The notes: generated by a model not told the origin, from the letters alone. A stretch of 64,000 nucleotides of DNA from Lachnospiraceae bacterium (GCA_028693165.1 JAQUVX010000009.1:62001-126000), one strand, 5' to 3'. Positions 17,457 to 26,805 are shown, counted from the first letter of the stretch. Made by a program: numbers and translations.

Positions 17457-17735
17457 GTGGCACAGGAAGAGAAGATTACATTACAGAACGATACAGGGGA
17501 ACTGATTGATTTCTATGTATTGGAAGAGACCCGGATCAACGGGATGAATTATCTGCTGGTAACGGATTCCGAGGAGGATGACGAAGAAGGCGAATGCTAT
17601 ATTTTGAAGGATGTATCCAAACCTGAGGACAGCGAAGCGCTGTACGAGTTTGTGGAAAATGACGACGAGATGGAATACCTCTATAAGATCTTTACAGAAT
17701 TGATGGAAGATATGGAAGTGGAAATCCAGAAGTAG
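17457..17735 (+). CDS. DUF1292 domain protein (YrzB-like)
   Basis: 92-aa acidic protein with the DUF1292 pattern: an N-terminal beta segment (ITLQNDTGELIDFYVLEE), an acidic loop SEEDDEEGECYIL and a C-terminal helical part. Function unknown. The GTG at 17457 is chosen because AGGAG lies 7 nt upstream, inside the end of ruvX; the longer open frame from 17433 would overlap ruvX by 20 bp without a ribosome binding site. Confidence 0.9.
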   Translation: MAQEEKITLQNDTGELIDFYVLEETRINGMNYLLVTDSEEDDEEGECYILKDVSKPEDSEALYEFVENDDEMEYLYKIFTELMEDMEVEIQK

Positions 17736-17776
17736 AGATCCGGAAGCAGAGCTTCGGGATGCAGAAGGATAGTTGC

Positions 17777-18262
17777 ATGGAACAGACGCATTTTAAGGAG
17801 ATGCTTCGGGAAAAAGGGCTGAAGGTGACCAACCAGCGACTGCTGGTGCTGGAAACGATTGCCGCGCACCCGGGCGAGCATCTGACGACGGAAGAGATAT
17901 ATGAACTGGCAAGAAACAAATACCCGGAGATTGGACTGGCTACGATCTATCGTACGGTTCAGGTTCTGGTTGATTTGCATGTCATAGATAAGGTGAGCTT
18001 TGACGACGGTTTTGCCCGCTACGAGCTTGGAGAGGGCGAGATGGATACCAGGCACCACCATCATCATGCGATTTGCCGCACATGCGGTGCAGTGATGTCT
18101 TTTGAGGATGATCTGTTGGAACAGCTCGAGCAGGCTGTGATGGAACGGATGGGCTTTGAGGTCACAGATCACGAGGTTAAATTGTATGGATACTGCAAGA
18201 AGTGCAGAGCGCAGATGGAACAGGTTAAAGAGAAACGAAAAATCATGGAGGAAGAAAATTGA
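17777..18262 (+). CDS. Fur family transcriptional regulator
   Basis: 161-aa metal-dependent repressor. The winged-helix region reads LKVTNQRLLVLETIAAHPGEHLTTEEIY...GLATIYRTVQVL; the metal-binding region has the HHHHHAICRTCG cluster and a C-terminal CKKC. Two CxxC pairs imply a structural zinc. Whether it senses iron (Fur), peroxide (PerR) or zinc (Zur) is not decided by the sequence alone. ATG 17777 is 7 nt after AGAAGGAT; an upstream ATG at 17759 lacks a site. It overlaps the RNase J start by 4 bp, indicating translational coupling. Confidence 0.93.
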   Translation: MEQTHFKEMLREKGLKVTNQRLLVLETIAAHPGEHLTTEEIYELARNKYPEIGLATIYRTVQVLVDLHVIDKVSFDDGFARYELGEGEMDTRHHHHHAICRTCGAVMSFEDDLLEQLEQAVMERMGFEVTDHEVKLYGYCKKCRAQMEQVKEKRKIMEEEN

Positions 18263-20292
18263 AAACAGAAAATCAGAATGAACTCGTAAACGAGACGACG
18301 GTCACAGGCACAGATAACAGCGCAGCAGCAGGAACAGTGGCGGCAGCGACGGCAGGACCGGCAGCGGCGACAACAAGCGTGAACGCAGAGGCAGCCGCAG
18401 AAGGAAAGACCGGAGAAAACAAAACTGGCGAGAACAAGACCGGAGGCAGCCGCAGAAACGGACGTGGAGGCAGCCGCGGAAGATCGGGAGATCGCAGCCG
18501 CAATCCGGAGAAGGCAAAGACCGCACCGAAACCGGCAACGAAACCTGCGGCAAAGCAGACCGAGAAGTCAGCCGAGACAAAGGACGTTCCGGAAAAGACG
18601 AAGAATTACCCGGAGAAGGCAGCAAACGGCAGCAAGAACAAAGCAAAAGTAAAGATCATCCCGCTGGGCGGCTTAGAGCAGATCGGTATGAATATTACCG
18701 CGTTCGAGTACGAGGATTCCATCGTGGTTGTGGACTGCGGACTGGCTTTCCCGACGGACGACATGCTGGGAATCGACCTGGTCATTCCGGATGTGACCTA
18801 TCTTGAGAAGAACATCGATAAGGTCAAGGGCTTTGTCATCACCCATGGACATGAGGATCATATCGGCGCATTGCCGTACATCCTGCAAAAGATCAACGTT
18901 CCGGTGTACGGCACCAAGCTGACCATCGGTCTGATCGAGAACAAATTAAAAGAACATAACCTGATGAAGAGCACCAAACGGAAAGTGGTAAAGCACGGCC
19001 AGTCGATCAACCTGGGATGCTTCCGCGTGGAGTTCATCAAGACAAACCATAGTATTGCAGATTCCGCAGCACTGGCGATCTTTACCCCGGCTGGCGTGAT
19101 CGTGCATACGGGTGACTTCAAGGTTGACTATACGCCGGTGTTCGGTGATGCCTTTGATCTGCAGCGTTTTGCAGAGCTTGGCAAGAAGGGCGTGCTGGCA
19201 CTGCTTTCCGACAGTACCAACGCGATCCGTCCGGGCTTTACCGCCTCTGAGCGCACCGTGGGCAAGACCTTTGACGCGATCTTCGCGGAGCACAAGGGCA
19301 ACCGTATCATCGTGGCGACCTTCGCCTCCAACGTGGACCGTGTGCAGCAGATCATTTATTCTGCCAACAAGTACGGCCGCAAGGTGGTCGTGGAGGGACG
19401 AAGCATGGTCAATGTCATCGGCACAGCCAGTGAGCTTGGCTACATCAACATTCCGGACGGTACATTGATTGAGATCGACCAGCTGAAGAATTATTCCGAT
19501 GAGCAGACCGTACTGATTACTACGGGCAGCCAGGGTGAGTCCATGGCGGCATTGTCCCGTATGGCTTCCGGTATGCACCGCAAGGTTTCCATCAAGCCGA
19601 ATGACGTTGTCATCTTAAGCTCCACTCCGATTCCGGGCAATGAGAAAGCGGTATCGAAGGTGATCAATGAGCTTTCCATGCGCGGCGTGGAGGTCATTAC
19701 CCAGGATACCCACGTATCCGGCCATGCGTGTCAGGAAGAACTGAAGCTGATTTATTCCCTGCTGCGCCCGCGCTTTGCACTGCCGGTGCATGGTGAGTAC
19801 CGTCATCTGGTAGCCAACCGCAAGATCGCGGTCGCCATGGGCGTGCCGAAGGAGAATGCGATCATCATGTCCTCCGGTAATGTGGTGGAGATCGGTGAGG
19901 AGTCCTGCAAGGTGGTAAGCCAGGTGCAGGTAGGCGGCATTCTGGTCGATGGACTGGGTGTGGGCGATGTGGGAAACATCGTGCTGCGCGACCGTCAGAA
20001 TCTGGCTCAGAACGGAATTATCATCGTGGCGCTCACCTTGGAGAAGTACAGCAATCAGCTGCTTGCAGGACCGGACATTGTGTCCCGCGGCTTTGTATAT
20101 GTAAGAGAGTCGGAGGATTTGCTGGATGAGGCGAAACGCGTGGTGGATGATGCCGTTGCGGATTGTCTGGACCGTCATGTGACCGACTGGGGCAAGATCA
20201 AGAATATTCTGCGTGACAGCTTAAGCGATTTCCTCTGGAAGCGTATGAAGCGCAATCCGATGATTCTGCCGATCATCATGGAAGTAGAATAA
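18259..20292 (+). CDS. rnj: Ribonuclease J with low-complexity N-terminal extension
   Basis: 677-aa metallo-beta-lactamase/beta-CASP ribonuclease (endonuclease and 5' exonuclease) for mRNA turnover and rRNA maturation. The zinc-binding THGHEDHIGALPY motif lies near residue 195, and the C-terminal RNase J domain includes RPRFALPVHGEYRHL. The first 130 residues are a disordered extension rich in Ala, Thr, Lys, Gly, Asn and Glu, with an RGG/RS-like stretch (SRRNGRGGSRGRSGDRSR) likely to bind RNA. The start is TTG at 18259, preceded by GGAGG and overlapping the fur stop. Confidence 0.95.
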   Translation: MKTENQNELVNETTVTGTDNSAAAGTVAAATAGPAAATTSVNAEAAAEGKTGENKTGENKTGGSRRNGRGGSRGRSGDRSRNPEKAKTAPKPATKPAAKQTEKSAETKDVPEKTKNYPEKAANGSKNKAKVKIIPLGGLEQIGMNITAFEYEDSIVVVDCGLAFPTDDMLGIDLVIPDVTYLEKNIDKVKGFVITHGHEDHIGALPYILQKINVPVYGTKLTIGLIENKLKEHNLMKSTKRKVVKHGQSINLGCFRVEFIKTNHSIADSAALAIFTPAGVIVHTGDFKVDYTPVFGDAFDLQRFAELGKKGVLALLSDSTNAIRPGFTASERTVGKTFDAIFAEHKGNRIIVATFASNVDRVQQIIYSANKYGRKVVVEGRSMVNVIGTASELGYINIPDGTLIEIDQLKNYSDEQTVLITTGSQGESMAALSRMASGMHRKVSIKPNDVVILSSTPIPGNEKAVSKVINELSMRGVEVITQDTHVSGHACQEELKLIYSLLRPRFALPVHGEYRHLVANRKIAVAMGVPKENAIIMSSGNVVEIGEESCKVVSQVQVGGILVDGLGVGDVGNIVLRDRQNLAQNGIIIVALTLEKYSNQLLAGPDIVSRGFVYVRESEDLLDEAKRVVDDAVADCLDRHVTDWGKIKNILRDSLSDFLWKRMKRNPMILPIIMEVE

Positions 20293-20331
20293 CAATTACA
20301 GTACGCAGGCAGGAGGACAGCAGGGACGACG

Positions 20332-20871
20332 ATGGGCCATATAGCGAAAGATATCAACAGAATAACGGGAACAATCATCGGGATTTCGGGAAAGCTGATC
20401 CTGTATGCGCTGGTGATCCTTCTGCTGGCAGAAGGAATCACCCGTGGTTATGCGTTCGGACATGAGATCTTCTATTCCAAGGCCATGGAAGCGGCGCCGG
20501 GGACGGAGAAGACCGTGGTGATCCCGGAAGGACAGAGTACCACGGAGACGATTCATGTGCTGCGGGAGTATGGGCTGATCGACAACGAGCTGGCGATTCA
20601 GATCCAGATGAAGTTTTATGAATACGAGATCCAGCCGGGCACCTACAGCTTGAATACCTCCATGACCTCCAAGGAAATTCTCCGGATGCTGAATGACGAA
20701 GCGCAGGAGAGTGAGTCGGAGATCGAGGCGGACGACGGAACCGGGCAGACAGAGCCGGATTCGGAGACCATCAACTTTATAGAAGAGGAAGGGCAGATTG
20801 CACCGGAGGATATGGAAATGGTTCCGGAGGATACTGTGGTGATTCCGGAGGACGGAGGAACGCAGGGATGA
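20332..20871 (+). CDS. MltG-like membrane protein lacking the catalytic domain
   Basis: 179 aa: one N-terminal transmembrane helix (about 20-45), then a LysM-like YceG/MltG N-terminal domain (VVIPEGQSTTETIHVLREYGLI, then FYEYEIQPGTYSLNTSMTSKEILRML), then an acidic, Pro/Glu-rich tail. Full MltG endolytic transglycosylases have about 330 aa with a catalytic Glu domain; that part is absent. The position before trmR and a U32 peptidase is exactly that of yrrL (mltG) in Bacillus, so this is either a reduced MltG or a regulator that binds the division/elongation machinery. It overlaps trmR by 4 bp. Confidence 0.8.
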   Translation: MGHIAKDINRITGTIIGISGKLILYALVILLLAEGITRGYAFGHEIFYSKAMEAAPGTEKTVVIPEGQSTTETIHVLREYGLIDNELAIQIQMKFYEYEIQPGTYSLNTSMTSKEILRMLNDEAQESESEIEADDGTGQTEPDSETINFIEEEGQIAPEDMEMVPEDTVVIPEDGGTQG

Positions 20872-21506
20872 ATCAGGAACGGGTTACCGACTATATTAAT
20901 TCCCTGGATGCAGGGCACGGGGCGCTGTGCGACCGGATTGCACGGGAAGCGCGGGCAGCCTATGTGCCGATTATCCGCAGGGAGACGGCGGCATTTCTCC
21001 AGACGATGGTGCTTGGCGTAAAGCCGGATCGCATTCTTGAGGTGGGGACTGCGGTGGGATATTCTGCGCTTTTGATGGCGCAGGTCATGCCGGAGACGGC
21101 CCATATCACAACGATTGAAAAATACGAGCCAAGGATTCCTTTGGCTCGTGAACATTTTGCCCAGGCGGGGATGACGGAGCGCATCACGCTTTTGGAGGGC
21201 GATGCCGGGGTGATTCTTGAGACGCTTACGGGCACCTTTGACTTCATCTTTATGGATGCGGCGAAGGGACAGTATATCCACTGGCTTTCGCAGATCGACC
21301 GGCTGATGCGGCCGGGGGCGGTGCTGTTCTCAGACAATGTGCTGCAGGACGGCGATATCATCGAGTCCAGATTTGCGGTGGAACGCCGCAACCGGACGAT
21401 CCATGGCAGGATGCGGGAATATCTGTATACACTGACCCATAGGGACGGTTTTCAGACCAGCATCATCCCCATCGGAGACGGTGTGGCATTGAGTGTGAAG
21501 CGATAA
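20868..21506 (+). CDS. trmR: Class I O-methyltransferase, likely tRNA 5-hydroxyuridine methyltransferase
   Basis: 212-aa SAM-dependent O-methyltransferase (COG4122). Motifs: ILEVGTAVGYSALLMA, TTIEKYEPRIPLAREHF, LEGDAGVIL and DFIFMDAAKGQY. In Bacillus TrmR methylates 5-hydroxyuridine at the wobble position to mo5U. The adjacent U32 peptidase belongs to the family that makes ho5U from prephenate, so the two genes form one tRNA modification pathway. ATGA overlap with the preceding gene. Confidence 0.9.
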   Translation: MNQERVTDYINSLDAGHGALCDRIAREARAAYVPIIRRETAAFLQTMVLGVKPDRILEVGTAVGYSALLMAQVMPETAHITTIEKYEPRIPLAREHFAQAGMTERITLLEGDAGVILETLTGTFDFIFMDAAKGQYIHWLSQIDRLMRPGAVLFSDNVLQDGDIIESRFAVERRNRTIHGRMREYLYTLTHRDGFQTSIIPIGDGVALSVKR

Positions 21507-21527
21507 CAGCGGCAGGAAAAGGGAAGA

Positions 21528-22772
21528 ATGATGATGAGAGAGACGGAACTGCTGATACCGGCAGGCAGTCTGGAGGTATTAAAGACTGCGGTTATTTATG
21601 GAGCCGACGCGGTGTACCTGGGCGGAGAAGCCTTCGGACTGCGCGCCAAGGCGAAGAATTTTACCAACGAGGAGATTAAGGAAGGCATCGCATTTGCACA
21701 TGCACGCGGTGTCAGAGTCTATATAACAGCCAATATCCTGGCCCACAACGAGGATTTGCCGGGAGTGGAGGCATATTTTGAGGAGATGAAGGAGATCCGC
21801 CCGGATGCGCTGATCATCTCCGATCCGGGTGTGTTTGCCATCGCACGGCGGGTATTGCCGGACATGGAGCTGCATGTCAGCACCCAGGCGAACAACACCA
21901 ACTACGGAACCTACCTGTTCTGGCACCAGATGGGGGCGAAGCGCGTGGTTTCCGCGCGGGAGCTTTCTTTACAGGAGATCAAGGAGATCCGCGCCCGCAT
22001 TCCGGAGGAGATGGAGATCGAGAGCTTCATCCATGGGGCGATGTGCATTTCCTATTCGGGACGGTGTCTGCTGAGCAATTTCCTGACCGGCCGCGATGCC
22101 AATCAGGGAGCCTGCACCCATCCGTGCCGCTGGAAATACTCCATCGTTGAGGAGACGCGGCCGAACGAGTACATGCCGGTGTTTGAAAATGAACGCGGCA
22201 CCTACATCTTCAACTCCAAGGATCTGTGCATGATCGAGCACATTCCGGAGCTTATGGATGCGGGGATCGACAGCTTCAAGGTGGAGGGACGCATGAAGAC
22301 GGCGCTGTATGTGGCGACGGTGGCGCGGACGTACCGGAAAGCGATCGATGACTTCAAGAAAGACCCGGCGCTGTACCAGCAGAATCTGGAGTGGTACCGG
22401 GCGGAGATTGGCAAGTGCACCTACCGGGAATTTACCACGGGATTTTTCTTTGGCAAGCCGGGTGAGAGCAGTCAGATCTACGACAACAATACCTATGTAA
22501 AGAATTACACCTATCTGGGAACGGTGGAGGAAGTCTGCGGGGACGGAACCGGCCGGATCGAGCAGAAGAATAAATTCAGTGTCGGCGAGCAGATTGAGAT
22601 CATGAAGCCGGACGGACGCAACATCGATGTGACGGTAAAGGCGATTTGCAATGAGGATGGGGAGGCGCAGGAGAGCGCACCGCACCCGAAACAGGTGCTG
22701 TATGTGGACCTGGGAGCCGAGCTGAAGCCCTACGATATCCTGCGGCGGAGTGAGCCGGACGCGCAGTCATAA
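21528..22772 (+). CDS. U32 family peptidase-like tRNA hydroxylation protein
   Basis: 414-aa member of the U32 family (YrrN/YrrO, TrhP type). The N-terminal TIM-barrel starts LLIPAGSLEVLKTAVIYGADAVYLGG; four conserved cysteines, likely for an Fe-S cluster, lie in GAMCISYSGRCLLS and ANQGACTHPCRW; a C-terminal beta-barrel follows. In E. coli and Bacillus these proteins are needed for ho5U34 in tRNA, upstream of TrmR. Bacillus has two neighbouring U32 genes; only one is present here. A stem-loop terminator follows. Confidence 0.92.
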   Translation: MMMRETELLIPAGSLEVLKTAVIYGADAVYLGGEAFGLRAKAKNFTNEEIKEGIAFAHARGVRVYITANILAHNEDLPGVEAYFEEMKEIRPDALIISDPGVFAIARRVLPDMELHVSTQANNTNYGTYLFWHQMGAKRVVSARELSLQEIKEIRARIPEEMEIESFIHGAMCISYSGRCLLSNFLTGRDANQGACTHPCRWKYSIVEETRPNEYMPVFENERGTYIFNSKDLCMIEHIPELMDAGIDSFKVEGRMKTALYVATVARTYRKAIDDFKKDPALYQQNLEWYRAEIGKCTYREFTTGFFFGKPGESSQIYDNNTYVKNYTYLGTVEEVCGDGTGRIEQKNKFSVGEQIEIMKPDGRNIDVTVKAICNEDGEAQESAPHPKQVLYVDLGAELKPYDILRRSEPDAQS

Positions 22773-22784
22773 CGGCTGCACAGG

Positions 22785-22859
22785 AAAAGCTGGTTGGAAC
22801 TATTTCGTGACGGTATGAGAGAAGACCTGTCTCACAGGATAGTGCCGGCCAGCTTTTTT
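22785..22859 (+). terminator. Terminator after the U32 gene
   Basis: AAAAGCTGGTTGG (22785-22797) pairs with CCGGCCAGCTTTT (22845-22857, two G-T pairs) and is followed by TT. The loop is long and contains a smaller hairpin. Its T-run is shared with the start of the next hairpin. Confidence 0.65.
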
Positions 22860-22893
22860 GTATCACAGGAAATTGCGTCCTGTGATACAAAAA
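22855..22893. repeat. Perfect hairpin attached to family B copy 2
   Basis: 16-bp perfect arms (22855-22870 with 22878-22893), 7-nt loop. Relative to the family B core it occupies the same place as the 22-bp hairpin of copy 1, but the sequence is unrelated. Confidence 0.75.
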
Positions 22894-22900
22894 CCCTCCG

Positions 22901-22983
22901 GGGGATGCGCACTCCGCGCTAAGGAAATATGGCCGCTGAAGCGACCGCGCTCCGGCGCGAGAGCCCGGCAAGCCGGACTCTTT
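22901..22983 (-). repeat. Structured repeat family B, copy 2 (conserved core)
   Basis: On the minus strand it aligns ungapped with 14678-14759: AAAGAGTCCGG at one end, GCTTCAGC in the central hairpin loop and GCGCATCCCC at the other end are identical. Together with the terminator upstream and the ydcF promoter downstream it fills the roughly 300-bp space between the U32 and YdcF genes; no gene is seen there. Confidence 0.75.
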
Positions 22984-23015
22984 CTTGGTGTTTCTGCCAT
23001 TTTTTAACAGCCGTC

Positions 23016-23044
23016 TTGTGGCAAATCCCAAAATGTAGTATGAT
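23016..23044 (+). promoter_or_regulatory. Promoter of the YdcF-like gene
   Basis: TTGTGG (23016-23021), 17-bp spacer, TATGAT (23039-23044); GAGGAGG precedes the start codon at 23074. Confidence 0.5.
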
Positions 23045-23073
23045 AAGGAAGATTAAAACGAGGAGGTAGGGAT

Positions 23074-23844
23074 ATGTTGGCGTGGATTCTCGCGGTTGGC
23101 GCGGCGCTTTGCCTGGTTTATTATATCATCATCGTGATCTATGCCGGTCTCGGCACCTCATTTGCGGCGGTATGGCTGCTTCTTGGAGGTCTGATGGGAG
23201 CGGCTTCTTTTGGACTGCGTTATTATCAGAAGAACCCAAGCCGCATCGAGCTCTGGATTCCGGTATCGCTGATCACGCTTTGCGCGTCGGGGATGATGAT
23301 CCTTTTGCTGATGCAGATTCTGATTTTCAGCCGGATTCCCTCCACGGCGGAGCCGGAGCTGGATTATGTGATCGTGCTGGGAGCCGGTGTGAAGCCGGAT
23401 GGGATCAGCAAGACCCTGCGGCTGCGGCTGGACAAGGCGGCCGAGTATGCGAAAGAAAATCCGGATACGATGTTTGTTCTGTCCGGCGGGAAGGGCGACG
23501 GAGAGCCGGAGCCGGAGGCGGTCTCCATGCAGCGCTATCTGATCAATCGCGGCGTGAAGCCGGCACGGCTTCTGCTGGAGCAGCAGTCCCTCAGCACACT
23601 GGAGAATCTGGTGTACAGCCGAAATCTGATTCAGAATCAGATCGGGGCAGAGGGGATCGAACACCTGCGCATCGGCGTTCTTACCAGCAATTTCCACCTT
23701 TTCCGCGCGCGGATGATTGCCCGGAAGCAGGATTTTGACGATATCCGGGGGATTGCCGCAGAGTCGGACAAGGTGTTATTTGTACATTTTTGCCTGCGGG
23801 ACAGCCTGGCGATACTAAAAGATCGATTGATGGGTAACCTGTAA
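23074..23844 (+). CDS. YdcF/SanA family membrane protein (DUF218)
   Basis: 256 aa. Three hydrophobic segments at the N-terminus (about 2-22, 28-48 and 62-85) are followed by a DUF218 domain: YVIVLGAGVKPDGISKTLRLRLD, VLSGGKGDGEPEPEAVSMQ and ENLVYSRNLI. Relatives such as SanA and ElyC affect envelope integrity or lipid-carrier metabolism; the exact reaction is unknown. It has its own promoter and is followed after 30 bp by the M16C peptidase. Confidence 0.88.
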   Translation: MLAWILAVGAALCLVYYIIIVIYAGLGTSFAAVWLLLGGLMGAASFGLRYYQKNPSRIELWIPVSLITLCASGMMILLLMQILIFSRIPSTAEPELDYVIVLGAGVKPDGISKTLRLRLDKAAEYAKENPDTMFVLSGGKGDGEPEPEAVSMQRYLINRGVKPARLLLEQQSLSTLENLVYSRNLIQNQIGAEGIEHLRIGVLTSNFHLFRARMIARKQDFDDIRGIAAESDKVLFVHFCLRDSLAILKDRLMGNL

Positions 23845-23874
23845 GAATAGAGAGAAAAGAAGGAGAACAAACCT

Positions 23875-26805
23875 ATGAATCAACTGGATGCAATCAGAGC
23901 ATTAGATGCCTACCGGATCGTAGAGCATAAGACCATCGAAGAACTGCAGTCAGAGGGCGTGGTGCTGGAGCACAAAAAGACGAAGGCGCGCCTGTTTTTG
24001 CTGTCCAATGACGACGAGAATAAGGTATTCTGCATCGGATTCCGCACACCGCCAAACGATGATACGGGACTGCCGCACATCCTGGAGCACAGTGTGCTGT
24101 GCGGTTCGGAAAAATTCCCGCTGAAGGACCCTTTTGTGGAGCTGGTCAAGGGCTCGCTCAACACCTTTTTAAACGCGATGACCTACCCGGACAAGACGGT
24201 TTATCCGGTGGCAAGCTGCAATGACAAGGATTTCCAGAACCTGATGGATGTCTATATGGATGCGGTGTTAAACCCCAATATCCACAAGGAGGAGAAGATC
24301 TTCCGCCAGGAGGGCTGGCACTATGAGCTGGAGGACGCAGAGGACGATCTGATCTACAACGGCGTAGTCTACAATGAGATGAAGGGGGCTTATTCTTCGC
24401 CTGAGAGCATTTTGGACAGTTGTACCCAGAAAACCCTGTTCCCGGACAACTGCTACGGCAGGGATTCCGGCGGTGATCCGGTGCATATCCCGGAGCTGAC
24501 CTATGAGAAATTCCTGGAATTCCACAAGACCTACTATCATCCGTCCAACAGCTACATCTACCTGTACGGTGATATGGATATGGCGGAGAAGCTGACCTGG
24601 CTGGATGCGGAATATTTGAGCCATTACGAGGAACGCAAGGTGAATTCGCACATCCCGGAACAGAACGCATTTTCTGAGCCGGTGGAGAAGGAGATTCACT
24701 ATTCGGTGACAGACGGCGAGGAGGAAGATGCCGCCTATCTGTCCGTGAATACGGTGGTTGGCACGGATCTGGACCCGAAGCTCTATGTGGCATTCCAGAT
24801 TCTGGAATATACGCTGTTAGACGCGCCGGGCGCACCGCTGAAACAGGCCCTGATCGATGCGGGAATCGGCAAGGACATTATGGGCGGTTATGAGAGCGGC
24901 ATCTTGCAGCCGTATTTCAGCGTGATCGCCAAGGATGCAGGACGGGAGCAGAAGGGCGAGTTCCTCACGGTTGTCAAGGGCACACTGCGCAAACTGGCGG
25001 ATCAGGGAATCAATCGGAAGAGCCTGCTGGCGGGCATGAATTATTACGAATTCAAATACCGGGAGGCGGACTATGGTTCGGCACCGAAGGGCCTGATGTA
25101 CGGGCTGCAAAGTCTGGACAGTTGGCTGTACGACGGCGATCCGATGATGCATCTGGCTTATCAGGAGACCTTCGACTATCTGAAGCAGGCCGTGAACGAC
25201 GGATTTTTTGAACAGCTGATCCGGGATTATCTGCTGGACAATCCGTTTGAGGCGGTGGTCATCGTAAGCCCGGAGAAGAATCTGACGGCCAGGGAGGATG
25301 AGAAGCTGGCCCGGAAGCTGGCGGATTACAAGGCTTCCTTAAGCGCGGAGGAACTGGACGAAATCATCGAGACGACGCGGGCGCTGAAGGAATATCAGGA
25401 TACGCCCTCCACCCCGGAGGTTCTGGCGAAGATTCCGCTGCTTAAGCGGGAAGATATCGAGAAAACGGCAGAGAAATTTTTCTGGACGGAGCGGCAGGAG
25501 GCAGGGATCAAAGTCCTGCACCACAACTTCTTCACTTCGGGAATCGGATATTTGAAGGTTCTGTTTATGACGGATGCGGTGCCGCAGGAGGATCTGGTGT
25601 ACGTGGGACTGTTAAAATCCGTGCTGGGAAGTGTGGATACAGAGCATTACAGCTATTCGGATCTGACCAGTGAGATTCATTTGAACAGCGGCGGCGTGGA
25701 TTTTTCCGTGAGCTCGTTTGCGAATCTTGCGGAGCCGGAGCATTTCACCGGGGCCTTCGTGGCAAGCACGCGGGTGCTGTATGACAAGCTGGGCTTCGGC
25801 TTTGGAATTTTGGAGGAGATCTTAAACCGCTCCATCTTTACCGACGAAAAACGTCTGGGCGAGGTAATCCAGGAGACTCGTTCCCGCGCTAAGATGAAGC
25901 TGGAAAATGCCGGACACAGCACAGCCGTATCCCGTGCAACCTCCTATTTCTCCGCGTCGGCTGCCTATAATGAACTGACCGGCGGAACGGAATATTATCA
26001 TTTTCTGGAGCGGATTGCGAAGAATTATGACAGCGAAAAGACAACGATCGCCGCGAAGCTGAAAGAGGTGTGCGAAAAGCTCTTCACCCGTTCCAATATG
26101 CTGGTCAACTACACGGCAGACGACGCGGGCTATGAGAAGCTTCCTGAAACGCTGGGACTTCTGGCTGACAAGCTGCCACAGGGCAGCGGGGAGCGATTCC
26201 CGTTTGTGCATAAGGTGGAGAATGTGAATGAGGGCTTAAAGACGGCCGCGCAGGTTGACTATGTGGCGCGCTGCGGAAACTTCCGGGATCAGGGCTATGC
26301 GTATACCGGAGCCCTGAAGATATTGCAGGTCATCTTAAGCTATGATTATCTGTGGCTGAACATCCGCGTGAAGGGCGGTGCCTACGGCTGTATGAGCGGC
26401 TTCGGACGCTCCGGCGAGGGTTATCTGGTGTCTTACCGGGATCCGAACCTCAAAGAGACCGTCGGGATCTATGAGGGCATACCGGCTTATCTGGAGCAGT
26501 TTAACCCGGATGACCGCGACATGACGAAATACGTGATCGGCACCATCAGCAATCTTGACACGCCGCTGACCCCTTCGGTGAAGGGAAGCCGGGGACTGTC
26601 CGCGTATCTGTCCGGTGTGACGGAGGAGATGATGCAGCAGGAACGCGATCAGGTGCTTCAGGCGACGAAGGAAGACATTCAGGCACTGGCTGGTCCGGTT
26701 CGCGCCATTTTACAGACCGGAAGCTTCTGCGTGGTGGGAAATGAAGAAAAGATTGAGGCAAACCGCAGCCTGTTTGGCGTGGTAGAGAACCTTACGAGAG
26801 GATAA
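23875..26805 (+). CDS. Insulinase family zinc peptidase (M16C, presequence-protease like)
   Basis: 976-aa metallopeptidase with two homologous halves. The inverted zinc motif HILEH lies at residues 68-72 and the third ligand is expected in YNEMKGAYSS near residue 168. The M16C linker and the C-terminal half (NIRVKGGAYGCMSGFGRSGEGY) are present, so it is full length. Bacterial M16C enzymes are cytoplasmic, degrade short unstructured peptides, and no signal peptide is seen. It ends 3 bp before era, so they are probably co-transcribed. Confidence 0.95.
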   Translation: MNQLDAIRALDAYRIVEHKTIEELQSEGVVLEHKKTKARLFLLSNDDENKVFCIGFRTPPNDDTGLPHILEHSVLCGSEKFPLKDPFVELVKGSLNTFLNAMTYPDKTVYPVASCNDKDFQNLMDVYMDAVLNPNIHKEEKIFRQEGWHYELEDAEDDLIYNGVVYNEMKGAYSSPESILDSCTQKTLFPDNCYGRDSGGDPVHIPELTYEKFLEFHKTYYHPSNSYIYLYGDMDMAEKLTWLDAEYLSHYEERKVNSHIPEQNAFSEPVEKEIHYSVTDGEEEDAAYLSVNTVVGTDLDPKLYVAFQILEYTLLDAPGAPLKQALIDAGIGKDIMGGYESGILQPYFSVIAKDAGREQKGEFLTVVKGTLRKLADQGINRKSLLAGMNYYEFKYREADYGSAPKGLMYGLQSLDSWLYDGDPMMHLAYQETFDYLKQAVNDGFFEQLIRDYLLDNPFEAVVIVSPEKNLTAREDEKLARKLADYKASLSAEELDEIIETTRALKEYQDTPSTPEVLAKIPLLKREDIEKTAEKFFWTERQEAGIKVLHHNFFTSGIGYLKVLFMTDAVPQEDLVYVGLLKSVLGSVDTEHYSYSDLTSEIHLNSGGVDFSVSSFANLAEPEHFTGAFVASTRVLYDKLGFGFGILEEILNRSIFTDEKRLGEVIQETRSRAKMKLENAGHSTAVSRATSYFSASAAYNELTGGTEYYHFLERIAKNYDSEKTTIAAKLKEVCEKLFTRSNMLVNYTADDAGYEKLPETLGLLADKLPQGSGERFPFVHKVENVNEGLKTAAQVDYVARCGNFRDQGYAYTGALKILQVILSYDYLWLNIRVKGGAYGCMSGFGRSGEGYLVSYRDPNLKETVGIYEGIPAYLEQFNPDDRDMTKYVIGTISNLDTPLTPSVKGSRGLSAYLSGVTEEMMQQERDQVLQATKEDIQALAGPVRAILQTGSFCVVGNEEKIEANRSLFGVVENLTRG

